Shown here piece by piece: positions 35,773-47,622 of a DNA stretch of 64,000 nt. The first letter of the stretch is position 1. Each line of letters starts with the position of its first letter. Source of the DNA: Burkholderiaceae bacterium (GTDB lineage: Bacteria; Pseudomonadota; Gammaproteobacteria; Burkholderiales; Burkholderiaceae); NCBI GenBank assembly GCA_018261955.1, contig JAGTRK010000006.1:1-64000 (forward strand). The letters are read 5' to 3'. The notes under the pieces are model-generated. The model was not told the DNA's origin, did not search any database, and saw nothing but the letters and a program-made list of their open reading frames with translations. The translations under genes were made by a program, and so were the position numbers.

Positions 35773-38700
35773 TTAAGCAATCCAAACTTGATGATTGGCA
35801 ATCAAATCAGCCAAAGTCGTGTTCACACCTTGCAAGGTTGCGATGGTTGAGAAACTACCCGTACCATTGGCATCAACCTGAATCTCAGTATTGGCACCAT
35901 TGACCACCACATTGACATATTTGTTCAGACCCTGATCAATGGAAGCCGCGTCCACGTTGTACTTGGCATCGGTCACATCCCAGTACACATGAGCAGTACC
36001 TGTATACCCACTGAGCAAATGGGTCAAGTCAATGACATCGGCATTCGCATTGGTGGTGATATCGCCAAGTGTAAAGTTATTGATGATATCGCTACCATTG
36101 CCACCATCAGCCGCGCCTGCTGTCACCCAATTGTAGTCAATGATGTCATGACCACCATTGCTCAGCACATAGGTATCATTGCCGCCGCGTCCATCAAAGA
36201 TATTGTTCGCAGAACTGTCAGTGAAGGTGTCATTGCCACTGCCGCCAATAGCCGCTTCGATGTTTTGTAGCGTTAAGGTACCGTAACCTGTGGCACTACC
36301 CGTATTCAGATTAACCGTCAATGCGGCAGTTGCATTCGACAGATCCACGGTATCCATGCCACCTGTGGCACTCCATGTCGCCGTATCACTGCGGGTAACC
36401 ACCTCGCTCCAGCCACCACCGCCGTTGATGGTGCCACTCAAGCCGTTGGCAACCAACGTGTCGTTATAACCTGTTCCCACAAGGTTAAGCGACGTTCCCA
36501 CCGTGTGAGCCGTGGTCAACACGGTAGCATCGGTGTTGTCGGCTGTGGTCACACTCCAAGTATCACTGGTAGCCGTGCCATTGGCATTGGATTTCATGAC
36601 CACGGTGTAGGTGGTATCAGCACTCAGTCCATAGAAATTCACCAGCGAACTGTCATCGTTCGTTCCAATACCTGACTGTGGATTGATGATTTGCGATGCC
36701 ACCAAACTGCCACTGGCATCGAACAACTGCACCGTATTACCGAAATAAGCACCGACCCCATTGCCATCCAAAATACGCACATGCAACTCAGTACCCGCAG
36801 CTGCCCCATTGTTGTTGGTGATGAGTTGGGTTGCTGTATTACCACCGTAACTGACCAACAAATCAAGATCACCATCCCAGTCATAATCCACCGCAACTGT
36901 ACCCACTGGGTTGGCACCCAAAGCAGCCAACGAGGTGGTGGTCCAAGTTGAACCATTGCCACCGTTTGTGTACAGATTCACACCGCCCGCCGTAGTGAAC
37001 TTAACGATGTCTATCGCGCCATCCATATTCCAGTCAACGGCTTGTGAATAGAGCCCAGCCACACCACTGGACTCAACGTATGTACCCGTTGTTGCCAGCA
37101 AGCCAGCACCGTTGTTGTAATAAATCCTGCCAGTATATTCCATAGTTCCAGCATTGCGACCTGCACTAAGGTACAGATCCATAAAGCCGTCATTATTGAA
37201 ATCCGCCCAAGTCATGGCATATTTTTCTGAACTACCAGTGTAATTAGTACGGAAAATATTGTCAATCTGCTGGGTCACAGTCCAGTTAGAAGCCGCTGAA
37301 CTGGTTCCCCCACTGTTGTTCAGAAGTACAAGTTGATAAGTGTTGAAACTGCTTTGTGACACCCACGCGTGCATGGCAATATCCACAAAACCATTATTGG
37401 CCAAATCCACTGCGGACACTTCCCCGTTGGCTAAGAGGTTGTAGAGATTGTTACCGATGGTAGCCGAATCCAATCGGTAACTGGTTGACAAAACACCACT
37501 GCCATTGTTGACATACACAGCCAAAGGACTGCTCACATCAGTCTCACCAAAGACCACATCGGCAGAGCCATCGCCATTGATGTCAATCGCAATACTACCT
37601 CCACGCCAATAGGGTAGGTCACCAATCCCATTCCATGGAGGAGCAGCAAGGGAAGAAGAATTGTATCCACCCGTGCCATTGGAAGTCCAAACTTGGAAGT
37701 CTGTTGCCGTGATAGCATTCGGATCCGTTGACACCATATCAGCCACGCCATCCCGATTCAAATCCAACATAGCGACTGATGAAATATCGTTGGCGATGCC
37801 AGTCGCCAAAGTTAGTGACGTTGTTGTGTATGTCACCCCATCTGTCGTAACGTGTGTGGCGCGATCCGTCATAAAACTCCACAAACCACTGCTGTTCAGG
37901 TTACTTGCCATGCCATAAGAGGTGTTCCCGCCCGTTGTCCCCCAAGTGGTTGCACTCGCAACAGCCGTACCTGTCACAACATCCACCGCTGTCACTTGGG
38001 TCAAGCGCGTTCGGTTGCCCGCAGCATCCCATTCCATCAATGCCAGATCGTGAACGCCTGCAGCTAATGTCGGTGAAGTCAAACTCCAAGAGCCATCTGT
38101 CGCGGCAGCCGTTGTACTCAAGACCTTATCAATCCCCTCGTCATAGATACCGTTGTGGTTGATATCCTCAATCAACGCAACCGTGGCACTGGACTCAGCC
38201 GCACCACTTTGCGCACTGGTAAAGGTAAACGAAGTTGAGGTTGTCACAGCAGGAGCCACTGGTTGCGTCAAAGTCGGAGACGGAGCGACGGTGTCTACGG
38301 TGTAGTTCGTACGGGTATACATGGCATTCCCAGCCGCATCAATCGTCCGCATGTACAACGTGTACATGCCGCTAGCAAGTACCGTACCCGAATAATCGTA
38401 AGTCCATGTGGTACCGACGAGTGTCGTTGGATTGTTCCAAGTCGTGCCGCCGTCCACGCTGATTTGCAACGATTCACCCGTGCCGAGCGCGCTACCAATC
38501 GAGCCGCTGAAGACCAACGTGTTGTCGCGAGTATTCAAGTCACCATTCGTTGCAGTATCAATGGTAGAAGTCCCTGAAGTGCCCGTTGTGGTGGCTGCAA
38601 CAGTATCAGTGGTCATACTGGTTAATGAAGGTGCGCCAGGTGGCGTCATGTCAATTGTGACATCAAGCCCCGTTGAGGTGTCTAAACCACCGTTCGTACC

Positions 38701-41700
38701 CGCAGCACCATTGCTACTAAAGTCACTCAAATTACCCGCATCATCCATGATTTTGACATAGTAGTTGTAGGTAGAGTCCACGGTCAAAGTGGTTTGATCC
38801 ACGAAACTCCAAGTCACTGCCCCTGTCACTGGATCGGTAGTGAATGACGTTACTTCACCGATGATACCGTTGGTTGTTGCAACCGTTGCCCCTGTCGGAA
38901 TGGCGGATTCATTTGTAGGATCCACGAATGAACTTGTGTCCGTTTGATTGCTACCACGGTAGATGAATAAACGGTGTCCTTCGGTCAACGCATGATCCAA
39001 GGTACCTGTGATGGTCAAAGTCTGATCATTGGTCGACTGCCCATCGGTCACATCCCCGGTGTACAAGAAATCTTGAGTGGTTTGATCCACACTGAAGGTG
39101 TAATCATCCACTGCCACCGTGATGTGCGCGTAGTTATCGGGTTTGGTCGCATCATAAGTGATGGTGAAGGTCTGCGATGCTGCCGCCTCATTCCCTGCCA
39201 TATCCATCACTTTGGTGTAGTAGCGGTAAGCAGTGTTGTCAGTTGGTTTGCTGGTCGCACTGAACCTTGGATCATCAAACACATAGACCACATCGCCATT
39301 GCTCAAGGTGGTGGTGCTGGTGACCGAACCCAATAAAGTCCCTGTATCGGCATCGTAGATATTCAGCGCGTCACCCACATCCAAAATACCGACTGGGTAG
39401 ATGTTGAGTTTCCAATCTGTTTCGTCCGTGGTCACATCGCCCTCGATATTGCCCGATGCGGTGCTGATGTATGCACCCGTTATTGGGTCGTAGGCATTGA
39501 TGTCGGTACCCGTACCGTAGTCGGTGGTTTGGGTTTGACCTTGATAGAAACCTGTGCTGTCCTGCCACGATTTAATCGCCGCAGTCGCTGTCGGTGCCAC
39601 ACCATCAACGTACTCGTATCGATCTTCTGTCAAACTATTGAGACTGCCAGCGTACGCATTGCCTGCCACATCGGCAATGACCGCACCGTTGAGGTGAATG
39701 GCGTTGGCTCCCACTCCGATACCTTTCATGTCCACACCATTGGCAGTGGGGCTGTCTTCATCCCCAGCGACAACCGTGTACATAAAGACCACTTTACCCG
39801 CCGCCAAGTCAGAATGCGCCGCATCGTACACCGCTGTGCGGATTTCTGGGAATAAGTTGGCTGGATAACCACCATTCGGGGTCAGTTGTAAATCCAAGGT
39901 CATGTTGGTCGGATTGCTGATGTTCACGCCTTCGTTGAACTGCACGGTCAGGTACATGGTGTCGCCAATTTTGTAGATACCAATTTCCTCACCACGAGTC
40001 GTTTCATAGGCATTTTCAGCCGCAGTTTCATCAGGTGTGCCCACTGAATGGGTCGCATAATCCAATAAGTCACCGTCTGAAGTCCAAGACAAGGTCGCTG
40101 TCGGTGCAATGGCGTCGATTTCTTGCTTGCCTTCTGGCAACTCCATCGAGTTGTCGTGTGCCAATACCGCATTGTTGCCATTGACATCTTGAATGGTACT
40201 GGTCGTGGTGTTGGTCAAGGAATTGTCAACAATTTGAATATTGTCTAAGTCCATGTCACCCGCCACCACGGTGTACTCAAATATCAATTTGTTGCTACCT
40301 GAGCCTGAAGCGTAGTAAGCCGTGACCACATTGCCTGTGTTGTTATCCATCGCATTACCAATATCCAATTGAATGGTTGGCGTGCCATTGACATACACCA
40401 CATCATCAAATGCCACTTCAACTTGCACGGTTTCACCTGCCACATAGTAAGTGGCATTGTCTGTACCGTGCGTTGGATTGCTCACAATATCCAGATAAGT
40501 AATGGTCGGTACCACCGTATCTACAGTGTACGCACGATCAGTACTGGCTGAGCCGATATTGCCGTGGTTGTCTGTGGCGGTCACCGTCGCCACCACTTTG
40601 AGGTCGGCATCGCTGACCAATTTAGAGCCATCCACGCTGACCGCAAAGTTACCTCCCACATCCACTGTGGTGGTGACATTGGTCACCGTCGTGCCATCAT
40701 TTAACTGTACGGTGACGGTATCGCCTGCCGCAAACTCACCTGTGACTTTACCTGTGATCAGGACTGAGCCAGATGATTCTGTCAAGTTGACGTTGTCATC
40801 AGTGGCAATTGGATCCAAAGCGATGGTCAATGCTGGTGGCGTGGTGTCAATCGCGTACAAACGCTGTGCCGCGGCAGTACCTGTATTGCCCGCCGCATCG
40901 GTGGTGGTAATCGATCCACTCACAGTGGTATCGGTGTCTGCCAGTAAATCAGAGCCTTGAACATTGGTCACCGTGAAACTCATATCCGCCGCAACCGTTG
41001 CGTAATAGGTGTTACCACCCAACACCAAGGTCACGGTATCGCCTACTTTGGCATCGCCACCTGCCGTACCCGTAATGGTAAGACTGGTTGACGCGCCTTC
41101 GGTGGTGTTGACCGTGTTGTCCGCCGTAATCACATCAATGGTTAAGGTCGGTACAGGTGGGGTCACGTCCACAGAATAAGTTTGGGTATCCGTTGCACTG
41201 GCTGTGTTACCCGCCGCGTCGGTCGCGTTCACACTGGCACCCACCACAGGAGAACCTGAGTTGTAGGCGGCAACCAGTTCACTGCCTGGCACTGAAATAC
41301 TGAAGGTATTACCCGCAACCACAACACCTGTATAATTCACACCATTGACGCTCACTGTGACTGCATCACCAACGCTTACTCCTGTCACTGTACCTGTGAT
41401 TGAGACATTACCCGCCGCTTCCGCGCTGTTAATCACATTATCCAATGTAATGTCGTTCAGGGTAATGGTCGGTGCAGGTGCTATGGTGTCAACGGTGTAA
41501 GCCAGTGTTCCTGTGCCTTGACCTGTATTGCCATTGATATCCGTAGAAACGACTTTACCATCAATGATTAAATCAGCATCGGCAACCGCATCGGCACCAC
41601 TCACAGTCACACTAAACGCACCATTATCGGCGGTCAATGTGTAAAGGTAATCTTTACCATTAAGGGTGATGGTGACGATGTCGCCAGCTTTCGTGCCTGA

Positions 41701-44337
41701 GGTCGTACCATTGATGGTGACATTGCCCGCTGCTTCTGCGGCATTCACGATGTTGTCCGTCGCAATGTCGGTGATAACGATTTGCGGGGTCGGTCCCACC
41801 AAGTCGATGGTGTAAGGTCGAACATCGCTGGCGGTCGCTGTATTGCCCGCCGCATCGCTCGAAGTCACACTTGCCCCGACTTGCAAACTGCCGTTGGCAA
41901 CAAGCGCACTGCCCAAAACAGAAACACTAAAGAGCATGCCTGCACCCACAGTGGTGGTGTAGTCCACACCATTGACATTGACCACCACGGTATCACCGAT
42001 TTTCGCATCGCCACCAACAGAACCGCTGATGGAGACAGAACCCTGACTTTCAGCTAAATTTAGCACGTCATCCAAGGCTATCGGATCCAAAGTGATGGTG
42101 GGCACAGGTGGCACTGTATCAACGGTATAACTGTGGCTGGTGGTACCTGTACCTGTATTGCCCGCCGTATCCGTTGCGGTCACTTTGCCATCAATCACAA
42201 AATCAGAATCCGCTGCCAATGCCGAACCTGGCACTGCGATGCTGAAACTCAGATCTGCCGCAACCGCACCTGTATAGTTCACGCCGTTCACCGTCAGTGT
42301 GACGATGTCCCCTGCTGTCGTTCCTGTCGTTGTACCTGTAATCGTTTGCGTTTGCGCCACTTCAGTGGCATTGAGAACATCATCGCCACCCACACTGTTC
42401 ATATCAATGCTGATGGTCGGTGTCGGTCCTGTCAGGTCAATCGTGTACGCTTGTGTGTCGCTTGCACTGGCTGTATTGCCCGCAACATCAGTGGTGACAA
42501 CACTGGCGATGACTTGACTTGTTGGATTATTGGTCAAGTCAACTGTCGGCACATTGACCGCAAAAATACCGCCACTCAATACGCTGGTGGTGTAGATGTT
42601 CGCACCCACCATGACGGTCACTGTGTCGCCCACCTTGTAGTCGCCACTGACTACACCCATCACAGGAATATTTGACAAACCTGCTTCTGTGGCATTGATG
42701 ATGTTGTCCGCTGTAATTGGATCCAGCGTAATCACGGGTACTGGTACTGTGGTATCCAGCATATGGGTGTGGGTGGTCGTAGCAGTTCCAGTATTGCCCG
42801 CCGTATCGGTTATTGCCACACTGGCATCAATCGTGGTGTCCGCCGCCAAATCGGTACCCGCTACGCTGATGGCATAAGTCAATCCAGTCGCCACGGTTCC
42901 TGTGTAGGTATTGCCATTAACCACCAGTGTAACTGTATCACCTGCTTTGGCATCACCTGTCACCGTTCCTGTGACAGAGACCATCCCTTGCGATTCAACT
43001 GCATTGAGGATATTGTCCGCCGTGATATTGTCAACCGCAATGGTCGCTTTCGGCGGCAAGGTATCAACGGCGATGGTCACTGTGTTGTTGGCATCTGCAC
43101 CATCAGCGTTGAGGTTACCCGCTGCATCGGTAAAGCGGTTGCTATCAACAAATACCGTTGCATTGCCCTCAAAGTTGGCATCAGGGGTGAATGTGGCGGT
43201 ATATATACTGCCCGAACCCGTGAAGTTGCTTAAGGTACCACCCACTGGCAATACATCTGCCAAAGTGAAATCCGTGCTGTCTTCTGAGAGCACAAAGGTA
43301 ATGGTCGCTGTTTCACCTGCAATCAATGTGGTTGTATTGCTCAATACCTCAATAGTCGGCAAAATCGTATCAAAAGTGATGGTCAATTTATTGTTGGCAT
43401 CCCCACCGTCTTGGTTAAAGTTACCATTGACATCCGAGAACGTGTTGCTGTCCACACTGATTAAAGCCGAGGTACCACCCGCAGCAGGTGTGAAGGTCGC
43501 GCTCCACACTGTACCGCCTCCCGTGAAATTAGACAGTGTACCACCCGCCACAACAACGTCTGTCAATGTGAAATCCGTCACCACTTCTGAGAATGTAAAC
43601 GTCACCGTTGAGGTCTCGCCTGCTACCAATGTCAATTTATCTGCGGTAATTGCCACCTTAGGCAAAGCATCCACCGTGACATCAACGGTGTAAGTATTGC
43701 TCGCACCGAACTCATCAGTCACCGTATAAGTGAAACTGTCACTGCCATCATAACCCGCAGTCGGCGTGTATGAATACGTCCCATCTGTGTTCACGCTCAC
43801 CACACCATGCGTAGGCAAACTCGCCACAGAGTACAAGACCACAGCACCATCATCCACATCGTTGTACGCTGGCAACGTGCTACTGTATACCGCATTCTCC
43901 ACCACCACGAACGCATCATTGGTGGCGGTCGGTGCGTCGTTGACACCCGTCACGGTGATGGTCAAGGTGTTGGTCGCGCTGGCGCCTTGTTCATCGGTCA
44001 CGGTGTAGTTCACCACCACGTCTTGGGTTGCACCAGGGGCATCGTTCACGCCTGTTAAGGTGATGGCTAAGTTGGCTGTCGCGCTGGCTCCAAACTCGTC
44101 GGTCACGGTGTAAGGCACCACGATGACTTGGGTCACGCCTTGCGCTAAGTGGTCGTACGCGCTGTTGGCTGGGTCAAAGCTGTAACTGCCATCGCTGTTG
44201 AAGGTCAAGCCTTGAACGGTGGCCGTGGTGGCATAGGTCAGTACCGCGCCTGTGTCCACGTCGCTGTCGTTGCTCGCAACGGTGCCTGTCACTGCAGTGC
44301 CACCTTCGGTGGCTGTGGCTGTGTCATTGACCGCCAC
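35773..44337 (-). CDS. Giant type I secreted adhesin, main C-terminal portion (Ig-like/FG-GAP/RTX)
   Basis: This 2854-residue frame continues the gene that starts at 46016 after a frameshift near 44350, so its own ATG is probably not a true start. In order it contains: cadherin-like/VCBS repeats ending VNDAP; two Ig-like domains of the '[20 protein letters not shown]' type; eight ~100-residue Ig-like domains of the pattern PTITLDxITxDNxxNxxE...GDxVTVxVNGxxY; further Ig-like and calcium-type domains; about six FG-GAP repeats ([40 protein letters not shown]); RTX repeats ([18 protein letters not shown]); and a C-terminal type I secretion signal region ending [15 protein letters not shown]. The Asp-rich loops suggest calcium-dependent rigidity. 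Export is expected through the adjacent TolC/LapB/HlyD genes. Confidence 0.88.
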   Translation of the reverse strand: MAVNDTATATEGGTAVTGTVASNDSDVDTGAVLTYATTATVQGLTFNSDGSYSFDPANSAYDHLAQGVTQVIVVPYTVTDEFGASATANLAITLTGVNDAPGATQDVVVNYTVTDEQGASATNTLTITVTGVNDAPTATNDAFVVVENAVYSSTLPAYNDVDDGAVVLYSVASLPTHGVVSVNTDGTYSYTPTAGYDGSDSFTYTVTDEFGASNTYTVDVTVDALPKVAITADKLTLVAGETSTVTFTFSEVVTDFTLTDVVVAGGTLSNFTGGGTVWSATFTPAAGGTSALISVDSNTFSDVNGNFNQDGGDANNKLTITFDTILPTIEVLSNTTTLIAGETATITFVLSEDSTDFTLADVLPVGGTLSNFTGSGSIYTATFTPDANFEGNATVFVDSNRFTDAAGNLNADGADANNTVTIAVDTLPPKATIAVDNITADNILNAVESQGMVSVTGTVTGDAKAGDTVTLVVNGNTYTGTVATGLTYAISVAGTDLAADTTIDASVAITDTAGNTGTATTTHTHMLDTTVPVPVITLDPITADNIINATEAGLSNIPVMGVVSGDYKVGDTVTVMVGANIYTTSVLSGGIFAVNVPTVDLTNNPTSQVIASVVTTDVAGNTASASDTQAYTIDLTGPTPTISIDMNSVGGDDVLNATEVAQTQTITGTTTGTTAGDIVTLTVNGVNYTGAVAADLSFSIAVPGSALAADSDFVIDGKVTATDTAGNTGTGTTSHSYTVDTVPPVPTITLDPIALDDVLNLAESQGSVSISGSVGGDAKIGDTVVVNVNGVDYTTTVGAGMLFSVSVLGSALVANGSLQVGASVTSSDAAGNTATASDVRPYTIDLVGPTPQIVITDIATDNIVNAAEAAGNVTINGTTSGTKAGDIVTITLNGKDYLYTLTADNGAFSVTVSGADAVADADLIIDGKVVSTDINGNTGQGTGTLAYTVDTIAPAPTITLNDITLDNVINSAEAAGNVSITGTVTGVSVGDAVTVSVNGVNYTGVVVAGNTFSISVPGSELVAAYNSGSPVVGASVNATDAAGNTASATDTQTYSVDVTPPVPTLTIDVITADNTVNTTEGASTSLTITGTAGGDAKVGDTVTLVLGGNTYYATVAADMSFTVTNVQGSDLLADTDTTVSGSITTTDAAGNTGTAAAQRLYAIDTTPPALTIALDPIATDDNVNLTESSGSVLITGKVTGEFAAGDTVTVQLNDGTTVTNVTTTVDVGGNFAVSVDGSKLVSDADLKVVATVTATDNHGNIGSASTDRAYTVDTVVPTITYLDIVSNPTHGTDNATYYVAGETVQVEVAFDDVVYVNGTPTIQLDIGNAMDNNTGNVVTAYYASGSGSNKLIFEYTVVAGDMDLDNIQIVDNSLTNTTTSTIQDVNGNNAVLAHDNSMELPEGKQEIDAIAPTATLSWTSDGDLLDYATHSVGTPDETAAENAYETTRGEEIGIYKIGDTMYLTVQFNEGVNISNPTNMTLDLQLTPNGGYPANLFPEIRTAVYDAAHSDLAAGKVVFMYTVVAGDEDSPTANGVDMKGIGVGANAIHLNGAVIADVAGNAYAGSLNSLTEDRYEYVDGVAPTATAAIKSWQDSTGFYQGQTQTTDYGTGTDINAYDPITGAYISTASGNIEGDVTTDETDWKLNIYPVGILDVGDALNIYDADTGTLLGSVTSTTTLSNGDVVYVFDDPRFSATSKPTDNTAYRYYTKVMDMAGNEAAASQTFTITYDATKPDNYAHITVAVDDYTFSVDQTTQDFLYTGDVTDGQSTNDQTLTITGTLDHALTEGHRLFIYRGSNQTDTSSFVDPTNESAIPTGATVATTNGIIGEVTSFTTDPVTGAVTWSFVDQTTLTVDSTYNYYVKIMDDAGNLSDFSSNGAAGTNGGLDTSTGLDVTIDMTPPGAPSLTSMTTDTVAATTTGTSGTSTIDTATNGDLNTRDNTLVFSGSIGSALGTGESLQISVDGGTTWNNPTTLVGTTWTYDYSGTVLASGMYTLYMRTIDAAGNAMYTRTNYTVDTVAPSPTLTQPVAPAVTTSTSFTFTSAQSGAAESSATVALIEDINHNGIYDEGIDKVLSTTAAATDGSWSLTSPTLAAGVHDLALMEWDAAGNRTRLTQVTAVDVVTGTAVASATTWGTTGGNTSYGMASNLNSSGLWSFMTDRATHVTTDGVTYTTTSLTLATGIANDISSVAMLDLNRDGVADMVSTDPNAITATDFQVWTSNGTGGYNSSSLAAPPWNGIGDLPYWRGGSIAIDINGDGSADVVFGETDVSSPLAVYVNNGSGVLSTSYRLDSATIGNNLYNLLANGEVSAVDLANNGFVDIAMHAWVSQSSFNTYQLVLLNNSGGTSSAASNWTVTQQIDNIFRTNYTGSSEKYAMTWADFNNDGFMDLYLSAGRNAGTMEYTGRIYYNNGAGLLATTGTYVESSGVAGLYSQAVDWNMDGAIDIVKFTTAGGVNLYTNGGNGSTWTTTSLAALGANPVGTVAVDYDWDGDLDLLVSYGGNTATQLITNNNGAAAGTELHVRILDGNGVGAYFGNTVQLFDASGSLVASQIINPQSGIGTNDDSSLVNFYGLSADTTYTVVMKSNANGTATSDTWSVTTADNTDATVLTTAHTVGTSLNLVGTGYNDTLVANGLSGTINGGGGWSEVVTRSDTATWSATGGMDTVDLSNATAALTVNLNTGSATGYGTLTLQNIEAAIGGSGNDTFTDSSANNIFDGRGGNDTYVLSNGGHDIIDYNWVTAGAADGGNGSDIINNFTLGDITTNANADVIDLTHLLSGYTGTAHVYWDVTDAKYNVDAASIDQGLNKYVNVVVNGANTEIQVDANGTGSFSTIATLQGVNTTLADLIANHQVWIA
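40500..43075 (-). repeat. Eight tandem ~100-residue Ig-like coding repeats in the adhesin
   Basis: Eight units of about 300 bp each encode P-x-P-T-I-x-L-D...TxDNxxNxxE...GDTVTVxVNGxxYT...SVxGSxLVAD...TDxAGNTxxA. They are divergent at DNA level, but near enough to allow recombination. Three more units of the same family lie at about 44590-45540. Confidence 0.8.
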
Positions 44338-46016
44338 AGGGGTGTCGTTGACACGGTGTAGGTGAAGGTTTCTGTGCCGTTGAAGTCCGCCGCTGGGGTG
44401 TAGGTGTATGAACCATCCGCACTGAGTGTGAGCGTGCCGCCATTGCTACCTATTAACACACCCGAAACAAATGTGACAGCGTTGCCATCCGCATCCGTGG
44501 GCGCAGGTAATGTACCCGACAGTGGGATGTCTTCATTGGTAGTTAATGAGGCATCTGCCGCAACAGGTGCATCATTGATAATTGTATAAACCGCTGATTG
44601 GGTGCTTGCACTTCCTGGGTTTCCTGCCGCATCGGTTGTTGTAACTGCCGCATCGATTTTTTTATCTGGATCTGCCAAAAGATCAGAACCTTTAACATCA
44701 ATGCTGTACGTGCTGTCTGCCTTGACCGTACCCGTATAATCAACACCATTGATTTTTAGTGTCACAACATCGCCCGTTTGAGTGGATGTCGTCGTCCCTG
44801 TGATGGTAACGGTACCTTTGTGTTCTGCGGCAGTTAACATATTGTCACCCGTCACCGCATCTACAGTAATTGTGGGTACTGGTGCTGTGACATCCACTGT
44901 GTAAGCATGGTTGGTCATCCCAGAACCTGTGTTGCCAGCAACATCGGTGGTCGTCACACTAGCTGAAACTGAACTCGCCGTCGCTAAAACATTACCTGGC
45001 ACATTCACTGTAAATGTGCCATCTGACTTGACAATGGTTGAGTAGGTTTGTCCACCCACCGAAACAGTAACCACATCCCCAGTCGTCGCACCCGCGACTG
45101 TTCCGCTCAGCGGGATTTGTTGTCCTTGCTCCGTTGCGTTGAGCACATCGTCGGCTGTAACCGCATCCAGTTTGATGACGGGTGCGGGAGCCGTGATGTC
45201 TGTTGTATAACTAACACTGCTCGTACCATGCCCAACATTACCTGCCGTATCTGTACTCACCACTTCAGCAGTCACTACTTGTGATGAATTCGCCACGAGT
45301 ACACTGCCTGGGACATCCACGGAAAACACGCCACCACTTTGCACTGTAGTCGTGTAGGTGTTGCCCCCTACTTTAACTGTGACTGGATCCCCTACTTTAT
45401 ATTCTCCAGAAACGGTACCAGTAACGGGAATGGTTGTTCCTTGTTCTGCCGCATTGATGATATTGTCCGCTGTAATCGGATTGACCGTGGTCGATACAAC
45501 TGGTGCCGTGGTGTCTGGTATGGTGACGCTGGTGCTGGTGTTGCTTGAACTGTCTGAGTTGTTGGAAACAGCCGCAATGACACCACCCAACAAGCCCAAA
45601 CCACCCAACAAACCCCATAAACCAATACCACCAGCCGCACCAGCCGCGGCACCTGCCAAGTCCTCATCCGCGCCGCTGAGAATGACACCACCCGTCTCGT
45701 CTTCGTCAGAACCCGACGAAGCATCAACACTGTTTTGTGCAAACAAATCAGGCTGCTTCTCATCTAAACCACGCTCATCCGCTGCATTGAGTAATTCTTC
45801 ATCTGTTGTCTGAACATGCTCACCCACACCGACTTTTTTAAGTTTTGGCTTTTTAACCACCAAGTCTTCGCCATTTGGCTTTTGATAAATCACTTCAGAC
45901 ACGTCCGCTGTGTTGTGTTTGTTCTTTTCTACCAACGCTTTCTTCTGTATCCCAACTTTCGTGCCTGATGAATGGCTGCGAATCTTGTCAAATAACGGAA
46001 AATGTGTGTGCTTCAT
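44289..46016 (-). CDS. Giant type I secreted adhesin, N-terminal portion
   Basis: The gene start is taken at the ATG at 46016 (GGGGG-type ribosome site), giving [19 protein letters not shown]; a frame 26 residues longer has no support. Residues 1-110 are charged and cytoplasmic-like. Residues ~121-150 are an Ala/Gly-rich hydrophobic stretch ([19 protein letters not shown]...VIAAV), as found in T1SS adhesins near the retention module. Three Ig-like ~100-residue domains and one cadherin-like domain follow, ending [10 protein letters not shown]. After this the frame runs out of register: the expected sequence [10 protein letters not shown] continues in the other frame, overlapping at 44289-44337. 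Together the two parts give about 3,410 residues. There is no Sec signal, as expected for type I export. Confidence 0.85.
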   Translation of the reverse strand: MKHTHFPLFDKIRSHSSGTKVGIQKKALVEKNKHNTADVSEVIYQKPNGEDLVVKKPKLKKVGVGEHVQTTDEELLNAADERGLDEKQPDLFAQNSVDASSGSDEDETGGVILSGADEDLAGAAAGAAGGIGLWGLLGGLGLLGGVIAAVSNNSDSSSNTSTSVTIPDTTAPVVSTTVNPITADNIINAAEQGTTIPVTGTVSGEYKVGDPVTVKVGGNTYTTTVQSGGVFSVDVPGSVLVANSSQVVTAEVVSTDTAGNVGHGTSSVSYTTDITAPAPVIKLDAVTADDVLNATEQGQQIPLSGTVAGATTGDVVTVSVGGQTYSTIVKSDGTFTVNVPGNVLATASSVSASVTTTDVAGNTGSGMTNHAYTVDVTAPVPTITVDAVTGDNMLTAAEHKGTVTITGTTTSTQTGDVVTLKINGVDYTGTVKADSTYSIDVKGSDLLADPDKKIDAAVTTTDAAGNPGSASTQSAVYTIINDAPVAADASLTTNEDIPLSGTLPAPTDADGNAVTFVSGVLIGSNGGTLTLSADGSYTYTPAADFNGTETFTYTVSTTPLWRSMTQPQPPKVALQ

Positions 46017-46326
46017 GAGAACCCCCAATAAAATAATATCTAAATGCCGAGAAATAAAAGCCAACTTAAACCCAAATACAGCCTGTAAAAACAAAAGGTT
46101 TTATATAGTTCCACGCACTGATTTCTAATTACTTAAATTATTAGACCAGTCGGCGGTTTATACTATCACACCAATCTAAACTATTGTTGATTTCATTAAA
46201 ATAAAAATAGAATGTGTGTGTTTTTAGTGTACAATTTGTGCCGTTAGTGTGGACGCAGTTGGATGGTTGATGTTTGTGGTTTTGCTTACAACGTGCTGTA
46301 TTAAATAAAACTGGAAGTATATTATC
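46017..46326. other. Divergent intergenic region between adhesin and its secretion genes
   Basis: The 310-bp AT-rich gap has no convincing gene. It must hold the back-to-back promoters of the adhesin and of the TolC-like gene and is the natural place for shared regulation. No clear -35/-10 pair or operator palindrome stands out to me. Confidence 0.5.
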
Positions 46327-47622
46327 GTGCGACAAACTCGAAACTTACAATGGATTAAAGCAGTGTCATGCGTTGCACTCAGTGTGGTAGCAACGCTTTC
46401 TTGTGCCGATACCATTGATGAACTCATTGATAATGCCTACCATACTTATCCCAGCATTCAGTCAAAGCAAATGACTCAAAAATCGGCTGAAAAGGAAATT
46501 TTAGCAGCCAAGTTGGGCTTTTTACCCGCTGTCAGTGTATCTTCTCAAGCGTTGCATCGTAATTATGGGGCTTATACCGATGTCAAAGGCAGTCAAACAA
46601 CTGTGGCGGTGAAACAGCCGCTATTGGGTGGTGGCGTATACTCGAATTTCAAGTTGGCAAAGGCAAAGAAAAATCAAGCAGATTGGCTTCTTGAAGAAAC
46701 TCGTCTTGATGTAGCCATACGGGTAATAAACGCCTACGCTACTTGGTATGGAGCACATAAAAAATTGGCAGCAGCCAACGAAAGCGTGATTGCCCACAGA
46801 AAATTGACAGAACTCATCAGTCGCCGTATGACTTCTGGCGTTTCAACACAAAGTGATGTGGATCAAAGCAACTCTCGCTTGGCTCAAGCACGCGCAGAGG
46901 AAGCAAGTTACCGTTCTGCTGAATTTAGTGCCTTAGTGACTTTAAATCAATTGGTTGGCCGACAATTGGATCGCACCACCTTACTCAATGGCGTTGATAA
47001 GCAAGTGGTCTTGCCGAACGATATTATCGCTAAAGCCTTATCCGTGAGTCCGACCATACACCGCCTGCAATCGGCAGCACAAGTCGCGGAGCAGCAAGCA
47101 AATGTGGTCAAATCTCAGGCTTATCCTCAGGTAAGTTTGCAGGCACAACGCAATTACGGTAGCACTACCGCAAATAATGTCGAACCATATACTTCAGTAG
47201 GCTTAGTGGTTGAGTACAGCAGTGGTCATGGTTTCGCATCGCTGGCTCGAGGCAGCGCGTCCGAAGATTTATATCGTTCTGCGTTACTGGACGTAGAGAC
47301 GGCAAGGCGTGATTTGGTGGTTACAATTAACCAGAATGTGAGTGAATACGAGTTTGCTAAGATTCGCAAACCCGTCATGGAGAAAACCGTTACCCTCACT
47401 CAAAATGTAAGTGAGTCCTACGATAGACTTTTTCGTGTCGGTAAAAAATCATGGTTGGATTTATTAAACTCAGTACGTGAACGCACCCAAGCGTTGACGG
47501 CTTTGGCCGATGTAGAGGCAACTTTACTATCTACAGGTCGCCGACTCAAAGTATATACAACACCGCAAAACACAAATCAAGACACTCCTACTCAAGATGT
47601 CGGCAAGGATACTACACAGTGA
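46327..47622 (+). CDS. TolC-family outer-membrane factor of the type I secretion system
   Basis: The 431-residue protein starts at GTG (46327, GGAAG nine bases upstream) with a signal peptide ending near SCA (about residue 27). The remainder shows the two-fold helical repeat of TolC/OEP proteins: long heptad-rich helices (e.g. RLAQARAEEASYRSAEFSALVTLNQLVG) and the beta-barrel strand regions around AYHTYPSIQSKQ and EPYTSVGLVVEYS. It would form the outer-membrane channel for the adhesin. Its TGA overlaps the GTG of the ABC exporter gene. Confidence 0.9.
   Translation: MRQTRNLQWIKAVSCVALSVVATLSCADTIDELIDNAYHTYPSIQSKQMTQKSAEKEILAAKLGFLPAVSVSSQALHRNYGAYTDVKGSQTTVAVKQPLLGGGVYSNFKLAKAKKNQADWLLEETRLDVAIRVINAYATWYGAHKKLAAANESVIAHRKLTELISRRMTSGVSTQSDVDQSNSRLAQARAEEASYRSAEFSALVTLNQLVGRQLDRTTLLNGVDKQVVLPNDIIAKALSVSPTIHRLQSAAQVAEQQANVVKSQAYPQVSLQAQRNYGSTTANNVEPYTSVGLVVEYSSGHGFASLARGSASEDLYRSALLDVETARRDLVVTINQNVSEYEFAKIRKPVMEKTVTLTQNVSESYDRLFRVGKKSWLDLLNSVRERTQALTALADVEATLLSTGRRLKVYTTPQNTNQDTPTQDVGKDTTQ

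Noticed and set aside
40500-43075. Regular ~300-bp periodicity that could suggest a repeat array such as CRISPR
   Set aside because: The period matches ~100-residue protein domains with divergent DNA; there are no short identical repeats or spacers.
42911-43693. 260-residue rightward frame opposite the giant adhesin
   Set aside because: It mirrors the Ig-repeat codons of the real gene, is Val/Ser/Ala-rich without motifs, and has no ribosome site. The other rightward frames over 35989-45813 are shadows for the same reason.
44289-44337. Interpreting the two adhesin frames as separate overlapping genes
   Set aside because: The C-terminal frame has no ribosome site or secretion start, and the repeat pattern continues across the junction, so a frameshift in one gene explains both.
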